This document shows, one piece after another, positions 38,781 through 49,621 of a stretch of 64,000 nt of DNA. Both the position numbers and the translations under genes were made by a program. Positions within the stretch are counted from its first letter, which is position 1; every line of letters begins with the position of its first letter. Source of the DNA: Campylobacteraceae bacterium (GTDB taxonomy: Bacteria; Campylobacterota; Campylobacteria; Campylobacterales; Sulfurovaceae); NCBI GenBank assembly GCA_027065385.1, contig JAMOOP010000130.1, positions 20,028 to 84,027 of the forward strand. Reading direction: 5' to 3'. The notes beneath the pieces are model-generated. The model did not search any database and was not told the DNA's origin. It saw nothing but the letters and a program-made list of their open reading frames with translations.

Positions 38781-40512
38781 CTCTTAAGACCTCTTCAAGT
38801 GAGGTTTTTCCTTGAAGAGCCTTATTTACACCATCTTGAAGCATAGTTATAAATCCCTCTTTATATGCCTGTTCTCTCATTTTCTCTTTTGATGCACCGT
38901 TTGCTATCATTGTTGAGAGTTCTTCCGAGATTAATAAAACTTCTGAAATCATCTCTCTTCCTATATATCCACTATTATTACAAACAGCACACCCTTTACC
39001 TTTATAGAATTTAGGATTTTTAGGTAAATAGTGAGCTATCTCTTTTAAATTATCAGGATTTACATCTTTCTCTTCCTCTTTACAAACTTCACATATCTTT
39101 CTTACAAGTCTTTGACCTTGAATTCCAATAACAGCTCCTGCTAGTAGATAATCTTCTATTCCCATATCTTGCATTCTATTAATTGCCGATATTGCATCAT
39201 TTGTATGAAGTGTAGATAGAACTAAGTGTCCTGTTAACGCAGCTTCTATAGCAATTCTTAAAGTCTCTTGGTCTCGTATCTCCCCAATCATAATTTTATC
39301 TGGGTCTTGTCTAAGTATAGAACGAAGAGCTGCTGCAAATGTTAAACCTGTATTTGCACTAACTTGAACTTGTTGAATTCCACTCATTTGATACTCAACT
39401 GGGTCTTCAACTGTAATAATCTTATCTTTTACATCAATAATAGCATTCAATGCCCCATACAGAGTTGTAGTTTTTCCAGAACCCGTAGGTCCAGTTACTA
39501 GCATAATGCCATAAGGAGATTTTATACCTTTTGTAAACTTTTTATAAGCTATTGAGTTCATTCCTGCATCTTCTAGTTTTACTAAAGCTTTAGATTTATC
39601 TAATATCCTCATAACTATAGACTCACCAAAAAGAGTAGGTAGAGTTGAAACCCTAAAGTCATATACATTTCCGTCAACTATTTGTGTAAATCTTCCATCT
39701 TGTGGTTTCCTTTTTTCTGCAATATCAAGGTTAGATAGAAGTTTAGTTCTTGAAGCAAGAGGACCAAAGATTATTTTTTCTAATTTAAAATACTCTTGTA
39801 ACATTCCATCAACTCTATATCTAACTATACAGTTGTGTTCTGTAGCTTCTATATGAATATCACTAGCTTTTCCATCAATTGCTGTTTTTAAAATAGTCTC
39901 AATAAGTTTTAAAACAGCAGGAGACTCTTTACTATCATCTGCTGTCTCACTTGCACCCTCTGTTAGGTCATGTTTAATATCTTCTGAAAACTCTCCAACC
40001 TCTTCATTTGTTTTAAGTTTTAGAAGCTCTTTTTGTATCATTTTCTCTTTAGCAATAGCTATTTCCATAATTTTACCACGGAAAAATCTCTCTATTGCAC
40101 CTTTTGCTTCAAAATCAGATGGATTTGCAAATGCTACAGTTACTACAGAATCTTGAACATAAAGAGGAAGAGCATTATATCTTAGTAGCTGTTTTAAAGG
40201 CAATCTCTCTACTAATTTATAATCTATATCTATATCATTTATCTCTATATATTTAATATCTAAATTAGAGGCTATTCTTTTTAAAATTCTAGTTGTATCT
40301 ATTCCATGTATAGGCTCTAAATCGTCCATCTCAATAGTATGTAATCTAAGTTCTTTAATTAAAGCCTCTTCCATTTGAGCAATATTTATAATCTTAACTT
40401 TAATAAGATTTTCAATATTAACTCTCTCTTCGCCATATTTTTTTATAAAAAGGTCTAATTTACTCTGGTCTATAACACCATTATCTATTAATATATCTAA
40501 AACTCTTTGCAT
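38770..40512 (-). CDS. GspE/PilB-family ATPase (CtsE-like)
   Basis: GPTGSGKTTTLYGAL, ITVEDPVEYQMSGIQQVQV, LRSILRQDPDKIMIGEIRDQET, STLHTNDA, CEVC..CAVC. Confidence 0.93.
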   Translation of the reverse strand: MQRVLDILIDNGVIDQSKLDLFIKKYGEERVNIENLIKVKIINIAQMEEALIKELRLHTIEMDDLEPIHGIDTTRILKRIASNLDIKYIEINDIDIDYKLVERLPLKQLLRYNALPLYVQDSVVTVAFANPSDFEAKGAIERFFRGKIMEIAIAKEKMIQKELLKLKTNEEVGEFSEDIKHDLTEGASETADDSKESPAVLKLIETILKTAIDGKASDIHIEATEHNCIVRYRVDGMLQEYFKLEKIIFGPLASRTKLLSNLDIAEKRKPQDGRFTQIVDGNVYDFRVSTLPTLFGESIVMRILDKSKALVKLEDAGMNSIAYKKFTKGIKSPYGIMLVTGPTGSGKTTTLYGALNAIIDVKDKIITVEDPVEYQMSGIQQVQVSANTGLTFAAALRSILRQDPDKIMIGEIRDQETLRIAIEAALTGHLVLSTLHTNDAISAINRMQDMGIEDYLLAGAVIGIQGQRLVRKICEVCKEEEKDVNPDNLKEIAHYLPKNPKFYKGKGCAVCNNSGYIGREMISEVLLISEELSTMIANGASKEKMREQAYKEGFITMLQDGVNKALQGKTSLEEVLRVAR

Positions 40513-40520
40513 CTTTTCTC

Positions 40521-41063
40521 CTAATATATATATCGTTTTATAAATTTACTATCTTTATAAATATCAACCACCATAAGATTTTTATTTGATGTTTTTTTAA
40601 TATATAGCTGATATTTAATAGTACTATCTTGACTATCTTTCAATATATAAATGTCATCTTTTAAGTTATATCTCTTTTTAACAAAGAGATTAAAAATCTT
40701 TGACAAAATAAAATCTGTTTTTGGTAGTTTAAGTTCACCTAACTCTTTATGGTCTAAGAGTGCCTGTTTTAGTAACTGTTTTTGTAATAGAATAGTTCCA
40801 AAATAACTAGCATTCTCTCTTGAACTCTTTGTACTATTTAACCTTACCATTGGAATAGCTATACGATTTATATTATTAGTCTCTAAACAAGATAAACCAT
40901 AAAGAGTTAAAAACTTTTCGCTATTTCTATTTTTTTTAAAATATTTAAAGGCGTAATTACACCCTTTATTATATTTTTGCTTCTCATATAGTTTATATAG
41001 AGTTGATAGATTTGAAGAGAATATAGTTGAAGTAAATAGAATAAAAAATATAACTACTCTCAT
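40521..41063 (-). CDS. hypothetical secreted protein of competence cluster
   Basis: Signal peptide; tight linkage between the CtsE-like gene and upstream genes. Confidence 0.5.
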   Translation of the reverse strand: MRVVIFFILFTSTIFSSNLSTLYKLYEKQKYNKGCNYAFKYFKKNRNSEKFLTLYGLSCLETNNINRIAIPMVRLNSTKSSRENASYFGTILLQKQLLKQALLDHKELGELKLPKTDFILSKIFNLFVKKRYNLKDDIYILKDSQDSTIKYQLYIKKTSNKNLMVVDIYKDSKFIKRYIY

Positions 41064-41899
41064 TATATACTCTTTGAACTAATTTTTTCTATTAAAAGTT
41101 TTACTTTTGCTGATTTAGTCTGATTATAATAGGCTATTAAAATTTTTAATGCCTCTTTTTTCTTTCCTAGTGCATCTTTACTTTTAGCAAAAAGTAGCCA
41201 ACTCTCTTCTATATTTTTATCTAAATTATTAGCTTTTAATGCCCACTCTTCGGACTTTTTATAATTACCTGCTCTATAATAAGCTTTTGCTATAAGAAGA
41301 GCCTCTCTTGGATTTTTATTTTCATTAAACTTCTCTTTCATAATATTCATATAGTTACTAGTTGTTCTTTTAAAATCTATTTTTTTCTTATCTTGTTTTA
41401 TTAAAATTTTATGCTTTTTAGTTGATAGCTCCTTAGCCGTTAAATAGTCTGACTCTTTTGCTCTTATTAATTTTTTTCTTTTTTCTATATGTTTTTTTCT
41501 ATAAGTCTCTTTTCTTTTAATAGTTTTTTTTGAATGCACCTTCTCTTTAGTAATATCTTTAGCCTTTTCACTCTCTAAATCAATAATTGGTATTGTAGGA
41601 GATAAAGAGACTATATCACTTTGTTTATCTTCTACTTTTTCTATTACCTCTTTTACTATGGTTGGTATTGGCATAGGTTTATTAATTGTAATATTTTTAT
41701 CTTCTACTCTTTTAACAGCTGACATTACAGCTGTAGGTTTAGTAATCTCTTTTTTATCCATATTTAAATCTAATTTATATAATATATAGTATCCACCATA
41801 AATCAATAAAATTACAATAGCTATAATAGAAAAGAGTAAAAGAAAACTTTTTGTTTTATATTTGTACCATCTTTTTTCAAGTTCTTTTGTATTAATCAT
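41063..41899 (-). CDS. membrane-anchored TPR-like protein of competence cluster
   Basis: N-terminal TM, Lys-rich linker, C-terminal AYYRAGNYKKSEEWALKANNLDKNIEESWLLFAKSKDALGKKKEAL. Confidence 0.6.
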   Translation of the reverse strand: MINTKELEKRWYKYKTKSFLLLFSIIAIVILLIYGGYYILYKLDLNMDKKEITKPTAVMSAVKRVEDKNITINKPMPIPTIVKEVIEKVEDKQSDIVSLSPTIPIIDLESEKAKDITKEKVHSKKTIKRKETYRKKHIEKRKKLIRAKESDYLTAKELSTKKHKILIKQDKKKIDFKRTTSNYMNIMKEKFNENKNPREALLIAKAYYRAGNYKKSEEWALKANNLDKNIEESWLLFAKSKDALGKKKEALKILIAYYNQTKSAKVKLLIEKISSKSI

Positions 41900-42710
41900 G
41901 TATATATCCTATCTTTATTGCTGTCATCTCTAAAATTTTTTTAGATAACTTTGTTGTTCCTGAAATCTTCTCCGGGTTATAAATATCGTAGTACTCATAG
42001 ATATTAAAAATAATATATAAAAATTTATTTGTCTCTCTAAAGTTACCTTTTGTATAGGTGTGAATAAATTTAATATCTTTTTTACTTATCATATTGGCAA
42101 CCTCAACAAAACCTTTTTTTATAAGCTTTTTTTGTATATAAATCTCTAAATCTTCAATAGATGCGTTTTTAAGCTCAACAATCTCCCAAATACGAGTTTT
42201 AAAATGCTCTTTTGCTATAATATCTTCATTTTCTGTCTTATGTAAAGTTATAACAAATTTAACAACCCTTGTATCAGATAGCAATCTAATCTTTTCCATA
42301 AGTGCTTCACTATATAGTTGGCACTCATCTAATAAAAATACAATCTCTCTTTTACCTTTAAGTTTTTGACAATATTTTAAAAGACCATCAAAATTAACAC
42401 GCATATTTGGAGGAATTGATTGAGAAGAGATTGATTCATATATATTTTTTAAAAACTCCTTTTCACTAAGAATTGGAGCTTCAAAATAGTGTATTTCTCT
42501 TTTATCTTTTAAATTATGAAAAAGCCTATTTAAAATCATACTCTTTCCAGTACCTGGTTTTCCAAAAAGAAGTATCATTTTTAGAGGTTTATCTAAACTC
42601 TCCTCTAATATATGATAGTTAAAAAGAGTGGTCTCTAGCTCTACAAAATTGTCATTATTGACTGTATCTATAAAAATATTTTTTATATCACTATATTTAC
42701 TTCTTTTCAT
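41892..42710 (-). CDS. AAA ATPase, ExeA/CtsP-like
   Basis: LLFGKPGTGKSMILNRLF, IVFLLDECQLYS. Confidence 0.8.
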   Translation of the reverse strand: MKRSKYSDIKNIFIDTVNNDNFVELETTLFNYHILEESLDKPLKMILLFGKPGTGKSMILNRLFHNLKDKREIHYFEAPILSEKEFLKNIYESISSQSIPPNMRVNFDGLLKYCQKLKGKREIVFLLDECQLYSEALMEKIRLLSDTRVVKFVITLHKTENEDIIAKEHFKTRIWEIVELKNASIEDLEIYIQKKLIKKGFVEVANMISKKDIKFIHTYTKGNFRETNKFLYIIFNIYEYYDIYNPEKISGTTKLSKKILEMTAIKIGYIHD

Positions 42711-44292
42711 CTTTAAGCTTTCGATATCCTAACTCTTCTAGGGATAACTCTTTCTCTTTAGTAATAATATGTGGTGTAATTACAAGTACTAACTCCTCAA
42801 CATTATTAATCTTTACCTCTCTTTTAAAGATAGTATCAAGAAGTGGTAAATCTCCTAAAAGTGGAACTTTAGAGACCTTAGTTCCTGTTTTAGAAGATAT
42901 AAGTCCACCTAAGATTACATGTTGTCCATCTTGCATAGTTACAACAGAAGATATTTGCTTTCTTGATAAATCTGGTGGAATATTTCTTGAACCTGTATTA
43001 TCTCTTTGAACTGCATCTAGCGTATCAGAGATTGAAGGGTTAATCTTTAGCGTAATGGTTCCATCTTCTGCAATCTCTGGTGTAATATCTAGTAAAATAC
43101 CTGCAAAAACAGAGTCTATTATCTCCCCACTTGTTGAAGTTCCTGCTCCATTACTACCTTGTAAAACTGATTGAGATTGAATTTTATAAAAAAGTTCATT
43201 ACCAACTGAAATTAGTGCTGGTTGATTATTTAGAGTTAATACTTTTGGGTTAGAGATAGACTTAACATCTCCTTGTGTCTTTAAAAACTTAATAATATCA
43301 TTCATTTTTACAGAACCAGTAGCAACTATTGCTCTAGCATTAGGAAGTCCACCCTCTCCTAACTCTCCACTACCAATGCTATTTCCTCCTCCTGCTTCAC
43401 TACTCCAACCAACAGAGGTAAGATTTTTCTTAGCTAAAGCAAAGGTAGATACTGCAATATTTTGCATACTATATAACTGACTCCAATCAACACCTGTTGT
43501 TGAACTATCATCAAACGATACACTTAAAATACTAACATCAATTAAAACTTGATTTTTTAACTGTTTTGAAATTTCATTAATATATGTAGATACTCTTTTT
43601 AACTGTTGAGGCGTACCTGTTACTGTAATCATTCCAGCTTCAGCATTTACAATAGGTTCTGGTGCTTTATAGTTATCTTCTGGTCTATTAATTAGGCTAT
43701 GTAATTCTTTTGTAATAGTTGTCCAAAACTTAAAATCATCACTACTTTCAATAGATACACCTGTTTTTGAACCATTTACTCCACCTTCACCTCCACCATC
43801 TTTTCCACCTGAACTGCCACTACCATTACTATTATTAGCAATAGTTACATGAGCATTGCTTTTTCCTGTTCTATCACCTGATAGATAATCTAATCTAAAA
43901 GTTTTGGTTTTAAGATAAGAGATTTTAAGTCTATTTCCATCTAACTCATACCCTATATTATTTTCAGTTAAAATAACATCTAAAAACTCATTAAGTGAAG
44001 CATTTTGTAAATTTACAAAATATAGATGTTCTTGAAGTCTTTTTTTAGCCTCTTTATCTTTTACAATAATAGTAAGTCCACACTCATCTGCAATATTCTC
44101 AATAACATCACTATAGGTTAATGAACTATTAAGTGTTGCTGTAAACATTTGAGTAGCACAACCTCTAGCCTCTGCTTTAACTAATATTAAATTTAAAAAT
44201 AGAGATAATAGTAATAGTGTCTTTATATTTTTTTTTAAAAATCTCATTTTAATTTCCTTTAAACATTTTAAATTTTTTCTTTCTTTCTGCAA
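42697..44292 (-). CDS. secretin (MshL/PilQ/CtsD-like)
   Basis: Secretin N-domain plus VLTLNNQPALISVGNELFYK..QDGQHVILGGLISSKTGTKVSKVPLLGDLPLLDTIF. Confidence 0.9.
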   Translation of the reverse strand: MQKERKNLKCLKEIKMRFLKKNIKTLLLLSLFLNLILVKAEARGCATQMFTATLNSSLTYSDVIENIADECGLTIIVKDKEAKKRLQEHLYFVNLQNASLNEFLDVILTENNIGYELDGNRLKISYLKTKTFRLDYLSGDRTGKSNAHVTIANNSNGSGSSGGKDGGGEGGVNGSKTGVSIESSDDFKFWTTITKELHSLINRPEDNYKAPEPIVNAEAGMITVTGTPQQLKRVSTYINEISKQLKNQVLIDVSILSVSFDDSSTTGVDWSQLYSMQNIAVSTFALAKKNLTSVGWSSEAGGGNSIGSGELGEGGLPNARAIVATGSVKMNDIIKFLKTQGDVKSISNPKVLTLNNQPALISVGNELFYKIQSQSVLQGSNGAGTSTSGEIIDSVFAGILLDITPEIAEDGTITLKINPSISDTLDAVQRDNTGSRNIPPDLSRKQISSVVTMQDGQHVILGGLISSKTGTKVSKVPLLGDLPLLDTIFKREVKINNVEELVLVITPHIITKEKELSLEELGYRKLKDEKK

Positions 44293-44668
44293 TAATTAGT
44301 TTTTTCACCTCTTTTTTACTTTTTAAAATTACACTTCTATTTCCTATGCTATATACTCTAAAAGAGCCTATTTTATCGCCAGTTTGATACCATCTTTTAT
44401 TAATAAATGCTTTATGGTTTAAGATAGCTGTTAGGTCATAAACCTCTTCTACTTTTACAACTGTAGGCTTTTGAACTTTTACCTCTTTTGGTGTTTCTAC
44501 AACCTCTTTTTCTATAGCAAATGGGTTAGGAGTATCATCTAATGTTGACAGACCAATTCCACCTCTCTCCTCTTTTATTTTTGCTACCATTTGAGTTATC
44601 TCTTGATGACTTAAAGAGGTTGAGAATAGAAATATTGGTAAGATAATTAATATATATAACTTTTTCAT
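44249..44668 (-). CDS. small secreted competence-cluster protein (CtsR-like by position)
   Basis: Signal peptide; AFINKRWYQTGDKIGSFRVYSIGNRSVILKSKKEVKKL (pilin-assembly accessory-like). Confidence 0.5.
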   Translation of the reverse strand: MKKLYILIILPIFLFSTSLSHQEITQMVAKIKEERGGIGLSTLDDTPNPFAIEKEVVETPKEVKVQKPTVVKVEEVYDLTAILNHKAFINKRWYQTGDKIGSFRVYSIGNRSVILKSKKEVKKLIIAERKKKFKMFKGN

Positions 44669-45312
44669 TAGTGATTAATCCCCCATACAGAAATATTAAT
44701 ATCAGCTATTGTTGTAGTTTTATTCTCATCTAGCCTTATATCACTCTGATATATATCGGTTACTAATATATTCTTCTCTAATCTATTCATAAACTTAGCT
44801 ATATTTTTATACTCACCAACGCAACCTACAGAAATCTCTAAAATATGTCCAAAACTACCATTACTATCAATATATTTATTATTAATATAATCTATTTTTA
44901 CCTCCTGCTTTTTAGCCTGTGCTGTTATACTATTTAAAAATATAGACCAACTCTCCTTATTAAATAGAAGTGGAGATAACTCTTCTAATTTAGCTGATAT
45001 AAAATTAATATCTTTATTTACTTTTTTTATATTTTTTTCTAATTTTAATATATCACCATCATACTTTTTTACATAATGGTCTCTATCTCCATTAAGAGTA
45101 ATAGATGCAAGATACTGCTTATTTTCTCTAATACTTTTATCAAGTCTCTTCTTCTCTTTTAACGAGTGGTCATATTTCTCTTCTGCATAAGGTAAAAAGA
45201 GTGTATATGATAGATAACCAATTACTACAGTTAACATCATAATAATCATCCACTTCTCATTCTCACTTTTATCTTTAAAAAAATTATCTAAACTATGTAA
45301 TATACTATTCAT
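44668..45312 (-). CDS. PilO-like assembly protein
   Basis: N-terminal TM, coiled coil, ferredoxin-like C-terminus; positional context. Confidence 0.55.
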   Translation of the reverse strand: MNSILHSLDNFFKDKSENEKWMIIMMLTVVIGYLSYTLFLPYAEEKYDHSLKEKKRLDKSIRENKQYLASITLNGDRDHYVKKYDGDILKLEKNIKKVNKDINFISAKLEELSPLLFNKESWSIFLNSITAQAKKQEVKIDYINNKYIDSNGSFGHILEISVGCVGEYKNIAKFMNRLEKNILVTDIYQSDIRLDENKTTTIADINISVWGINH

Positions 45313-46847
45313 TATATAAAACTCACTTCCAAAATACCTCTATATAACAAATCCTCTTGGCTAATAGAAATTCGTTTTATATCAATACTTTTAATTTTGT
45401 CGAAATATTTTTTTGATATATACTTAATATATTTTGTTATCTTTTTATCATCATCACTAACAACAAAAAGAGTAAAAAAGTCTTCATTACTCTTCATCTC
45501 TTCTAATTTAACACCATACTCTATAAGGTCACGAGCAAATATATTTAAAAAATTAGATTTAAGATTATAATCTACCTTTTTATTGTGTATATAGGTTAGA
45601 GTTTTAGCTTTTCCCTCAAAAATATCTTTTAGCCCTTTTAACTCTTTCTTATTTTGATTTATAATTGCTCTTTTATCATTTAATATCTTTTTATATTTAG
45701 CAGTAGTAGCACTTAATCTTCTGTTTTGGGCATCTAATTTTAAATTATAAACATCTGCACTATAAGATACAAATAGATAGTATAAAGGCCAACCAAGTGC
45801 CACTAATGAAGTAACTACTGTACTAATAATAAATTGTCCACTAGCTCTTTTAGCAAAAACAGGAGGTCTAGGGGTGGGAGTTAAATTTACAAATTTATTT
45901 GGATTTTGAATATAATCGAGTCCAGATTGAACCATCATATATTGTAACTGGTCAACATACCACTCATCATTTTTTATATCAAAATTAAAATCTAAATTAA
46001 ATGTTGGAATTCCTAAATAGTTATATCCATAATCACCCAAACCAATAATTGGACTTTTAATTGAACCTAAAAAGAGTCTCTGAATAGTATCTATTCCATA
46101 AGCTCTTTTAGCATAAATAATAATATCATTTATCTGTAAGAATATTTCACTAAAAAGTTTCATAAGATTTTGTTGATATGATGAGTCTGTAGCCTTTAAA
46201 CCTTCAGCTTCAAGTGTTTCAAAAAACTCTTTTTCATCAACCCTCTCACCAATCATTGCACAATATTTTTCATATATTTGAGTAAGTGAAAACTCTAACG
46301 ATTTAGAGTATAAAAATTCTCCATCTTTATATATAGTAACAAAAGCATCACTCATTGTAAAATATATAAAACAGTGTGCCTCACTTGCTTCTAGCGTACC
46401 ACTTGTATATAGTGTTCTATATAATAGAGGAGCTGGAAGCAGAAGGTCAATATATGTAGTTTTATCTATAGTAGAAGCTATAGTCTCCTCTATAATTTCA
46501 GGCTCTGTTATAAAAAGATTATATACTCCACTACCTTCATCTGTAGATGCTTTTTGATGAGTAATTGTATATTCCTTTTCAGGGTCAAGCCCCAACTCAT
46601 CATAAGCTTTCATATAAATCATATCATCAAGTTCAGCCTCATTAATACTATATCCAAGGTCAAAAGATGCAATTATCATATCTCTATTTTGAATATAAGA
46701 TATAACAAAATTCTTAGTATTTAATGATAAATTCTCTATAGGTTTTAGTGTCTGATTTCTATATTCATAATTTTTCTGAAAATAAGCATCAACTGATATA
46801 ATTTTTTTAAATTTTTTTATTCTAGGGTCTATAATTTCTGTTGACAT
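45312..46847 (-). CDS. PilM/PilN-like competence assembly protein
   Basis: N-terminal actin-like portion, central TM (FIISTVVTSLVALGWPLYYLFV), coiled coil. Confidence 0.5.
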   Translation of the reverse strand: MSTEIIDPRIKKFKKIISVDAYFQKNYEYRNQTLKPIENLSLNTKNFVISYIQNRDMIIASFDLGYSINEAELDDMIYMKAYDELGLDPEKEYTITHQKASTDEGSGVYNLFITEPEIIEETIASTIDKTTYIDLLLPAPLLYRTLYTSGTLEASEAHCFIYFTMSDAFVTIYKDGEFLYSKSLEFSLTQIYEKYCAMIGERVDEKEFFETLEAEGLKATDSSYQQNLMKLFSEIFLQINDIIIYAKRAYGIDTIQRLFLGSIKSPIIGLGDYGYNYLGIPTFNLDFNFDIKNDEWYVDQLQYMMVQSGLDYIQNPNKFVNLTPTPRPPVFAKRASGQFIISTVVTSLVALGWPLYYLFVSYSADVYNLKLDAQNRRLSATTAKYKKILNDKRAIINQNKKELKGLKDIFEGKAKTLTYIHNKKVDYNLKSNFLNIFARDLIEYGVKLEEMKSNEDFFTLFVVSDDDKKITKYIKYISKKYFDKIKSIDIKRISISQEDLLYRGILEVSFI

Positions 46848-47093
46848 AATTGTTTATTTTACCATTCCCTTATAATATTACTAATATCAATTATATTAAT
46901 TATAGGATTAATTTAAGCTTGTAAGTTTATCTTAAGGAGAATTATTCTGAAAAAAGAATATTAAAACAAACAGTTAGTGTTGTATTAAAATATTTTTTAA
47001 GATTTAGAAATATAAAAATTAAATAGAGTTAAAAACTGAAATATAAGATTTTTAACATTTTTTAGGTATAATTAAACAAAAAAGGATTTTATT

Positions 47094-47684
47094 ATGATAA
47101 AAAAAGCTCTATTTATTTTAACTATTTTTTTTACAGTGGCTAATGCTGATTTAATTAGACCTATTATACAGTTTGGATTTAATAGTGGTGGTGATGAGTT
47201 AGTAACAGTTCAACATGATTATGCAAGTGATTATACAATTGATGCAGGTGATGGGATTAATTTAGAGGTTGGTATGGCAATAGATAATCCTATTAATAAT
47301 TTTGAAACACAACTTCTAATTGGATATAAATTTGATAGTGATAATGCCGATAATGGTGATATTACATGGGATATAATACCAATTTCTGCTCTAGCTTTTG
47401 TAAAAGCTCAAGGGTGGAAATTTGGTGGAGGGATTACTTACCATATTAGTCCATCATTAGAGGGTGATTTTAGTGGTGGAACTCGTATTAGAGATGAGTT
47501 CGATGATGCCTTAGGTGCTATTATACAGATACAATATGAACCTGTAGAGGCTTTTGCAATAGGTGTAAGAGGTACATTTATAGAGTATCAATTAAGAGAT
47601 AAACCTTCACAAAAAGCAAATGGAAATAGTATTGGATTAGTTGCTACATTTAAATTTGGTGGTAGTAGTCCTAGATATAGATAA
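47094..47684 (+). CDS. outer-membrane beta-barrel-like protein
   Basis: Signal peptide, alternating amphipathic strands, ends in a basic/aromatic tail. Confidence 0.55.
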   Translation: MIKKALFILTIFFTVANADLIRPIIQFGFNSGGDELVTVQHDYASDYTIDAGDGINLEVGMAIDNPINNFETQLLIGYKFDSDNADNGDITWDIIPISALAFVKAQGWKFGGGITYHISPSLEGDFSGGTRIRDEFDDALGAIIQIQYEPVEAFAIGVRGTFIEYQLRDKPSQKANGNSIGLVATFKFGGSSPRYR

Positions 47685-48476
47685 CTACCACTTAAGTATC
47701 ATAAATATAGTAGATAGGAAATAGTTTGCTATAAAGATAGTAATTGATGCTAAAACAACAGCTTTGGTTGTAGAAATCCCTACACCCTTAGCTCCTCCTG
47801 ATGTGTGATAACCTATATAAGCTCCAATTGAACCAATAAAATATCCAAATACTAAACCCTTAATAAGACCTGTTCCAATATCTGAAAATGTAAGTAGCTG
47901 TTTAATTGTATCAATATATCCAATAGGATTTAAATCTAACATTAACCATGAGATTAAAAATGCACTAAGGTTTGAGATAAAATCAAAAAATATAACTAAA
48001 AGTGGTAAAGAAATCATTGTAGCAATAACTCTTGGAATTATAAGATACTTTTTAGAGTCAACTGCTAGAGTCTCAATAGCATCTATCTGTTCAGTAACTC
48101 TCATAGTTCCAAGTTCGGCAGCCATAGATGATATTGCACGAGAGATAACCATTAAAGATGCAAATACAGGTCCTAACTCACGAGTAATAGAGATAAATAT
48201 AGTATATCCCATAAAACTCTCTGCTCCAAATTTACTAAACCCTTGATAGAGTTGAACAGCCTCTACCATACCAGTAAATAGAGCTGTTAAAAAGATAACT
48301 GCAATAGTTCCAACCCCAATAACTTCTAACTGTTCAAAAATCTGTTTAACTCTCCATGGTCGTCTTAAAGCTAGTGGTAAGAGACGCAGTTGAAATAGAA
48401 TAAACGTCCCAAACCTATCCATGCTTTTCATCATAGCTACAAAGGGAGTTCCAATAAATGCAAATATAGTTTCCAT
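47685..48476 (-). CDS. mlaE: MlaE-family ABC permease
   Basis: IGVGTIAVIFLTALFTGMVEAVQLYQGF, ITRELGPVFASLMVISRAISSMAAELGTMRVTEQIDAIETLAV. Confidence 0.9.
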   Translation of the reverse strand: METIFAFIGTPFVAMMKSMDRFGTFILFQLRLLPLALRRPWRVKQIFEQLEVIGVGTIAVIFLTALFTGMVEAVQLYQGFSKFGAESFMGYTIFISITRELGPVFASLMVISRAISSMAAELGTMRVTEQIDAIETLAVDSKKYLIIPRVIATMISLPLLVIFFDFISNLSAFLISWLMLDLNPIGYIDTIKQLLTFSDIGTGLIKGLVFGYFIGSIGAYIGYHTSGGAKGVGISTTKAVVLASITIFIANYFLSTIFMILKW

Positions 48477-48531
48477 ATAGTTCTTTTTAATTTTTTCTTT
48501 ATTTTATCTAAAAATTGGGTAAACTTAGATT

Positions 48532-48894
48532 ATGAAAATAGGAACAGATATAACAGTAGTTAGTAGAATTGAAAAATCTATAGAAAAGTTTGGAGATAAA
48601 TTTTTAAATAGATTTTTAAACCAAGATGAGAAAGAGATAGCTAAAAAAGTAGAAACTATTGCTGGGTTTTGGGCAGGAAAAGAGGCTGTAGCTAAGGCTT
48701 TAGGTTGTGGAATAGGTAAAGAGTTATCTTTTCATGATATTATTATATATAAAGATAAAAAAAATGCTCCACACTTTAAACTTACACCAAAAGCTCAAAA
48801 AAGTCATAAAATAATAGACTCTTCACTATCTATTGCCCATGATGGTGGATTTGCTATTGCTGTTGTAGTTTTAACAAATAACTTCATCTCTTAA
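48532..48894 (+). CDS. acpS: holo-[acyl-carrier-protein] synthase
   Basis: MKIGTDITVVSRIEKSIEKFG, FWAGKEAVAKALGCGIG, LSIAHDGGFAIAVVV. Confidence 0.92.
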   Translation: MKIGTDITVVSRIEKSIEKFGDKFLNRFLNQDEKEIAKKVETIAGFWAGKEAVAKALGCGIGKELSFHDIIIYKDKKNAPHFKLTPKAQKSHKIIDSSLSIAHDGGFAIAVVVLTNNFIS

Positions 48895-48907
48895 AAAAGA
48901 TGAAGTT
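48880..48907. terminator. hairpin terminator overlapping the acpS stop
   Basis: AACTTCATCT..AGATGAAGTT inverted repeat between convergent genes. Confidence 0.55.
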
Positions 48908-48921
48908 TATAATAAATAATT

Positions 48922-49587
48922 CTATTTTTTTATTTCAGCTACAACTGCACCTCTAAATTCACCTAATTTAAATCCTGTAGCTAAATCGTGTGGATATTGA
49001 GTATGGTTCATTTTAGCTATTTTAGGAGATATTTGATTACTATCACCATGACATAAAAGACAAGCTTGTTTTGTTTTTAATGGCTTATATACTCTATACG
49101 AGCCACCCATATCAACAGCAACTGGTTTACCATCATTTACTGCTTGCAGTCTATACATAACCTCTTTATCTGTACTATCTGGTTTATTTTTAGAGTTACG
49201 ATATTTTAAAGCAGTTCTTCTTATTTTTACATCTTGAGTTACCTTATTATACTCATCTGTCATATCCATTGCCATAGATGAACATGCACCCATTGCTGTT
49301 ACACTAGTTTTATCTTGCTTTAATGCACTTTTAAGTGTCGGTTTCAATGTTCCCATAAAACCTTTAATATGCAACATTCCTTGCTCTATAACAATAGGTT
49401 TACTGACATAATTTACACTTGTTGTACTTGTGGAACTAGATACTGGTGGTTTACTATCTACAACTCTCTTTGCAACTGCTACTGCTGTGTGAACCTCTTC
49501 CTTTGGTGCAGGTGCTTGTGACTCTGGGGAATTACATGCACCAAAAAGTAAAGGTAGCAAAGCTAAAGAATAAAATTTATTTTTCAT
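48922..49587 (-). CDS. DUF3365/Tll0287-like c-type heme lipoprotein
   Basis: Lipobox LLFGAC; single CLLCH motif; GLATGFKLGEFRGAVVAEI-like ending. Confidence 0.75.
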   Translation of the reverse strand: MKNKFYSLALLPLLFGACNSPESQAPAPKEEVHTAVAVAKRVVDSKPPVSSSTSTTSVNYVSKPIVIEQGMLHIKGFMGTLKPTLKSALKQDKTSVTAMGACSSMAMDMTDEYNKVTQDVKIRRTALKYRNSKNKPDSTDKEVMYRLQAVNDGKPVAVDMGGSYRVYKPLKTKQACLLCHGDSNQISPKIAKMNHTQYPHDLATGFKLGEFRGAVVAEIKK

Positions 49588-49621
49588 TGTTTCTCCTAAA
49601 TAAAATATATTAGAAGTATAA

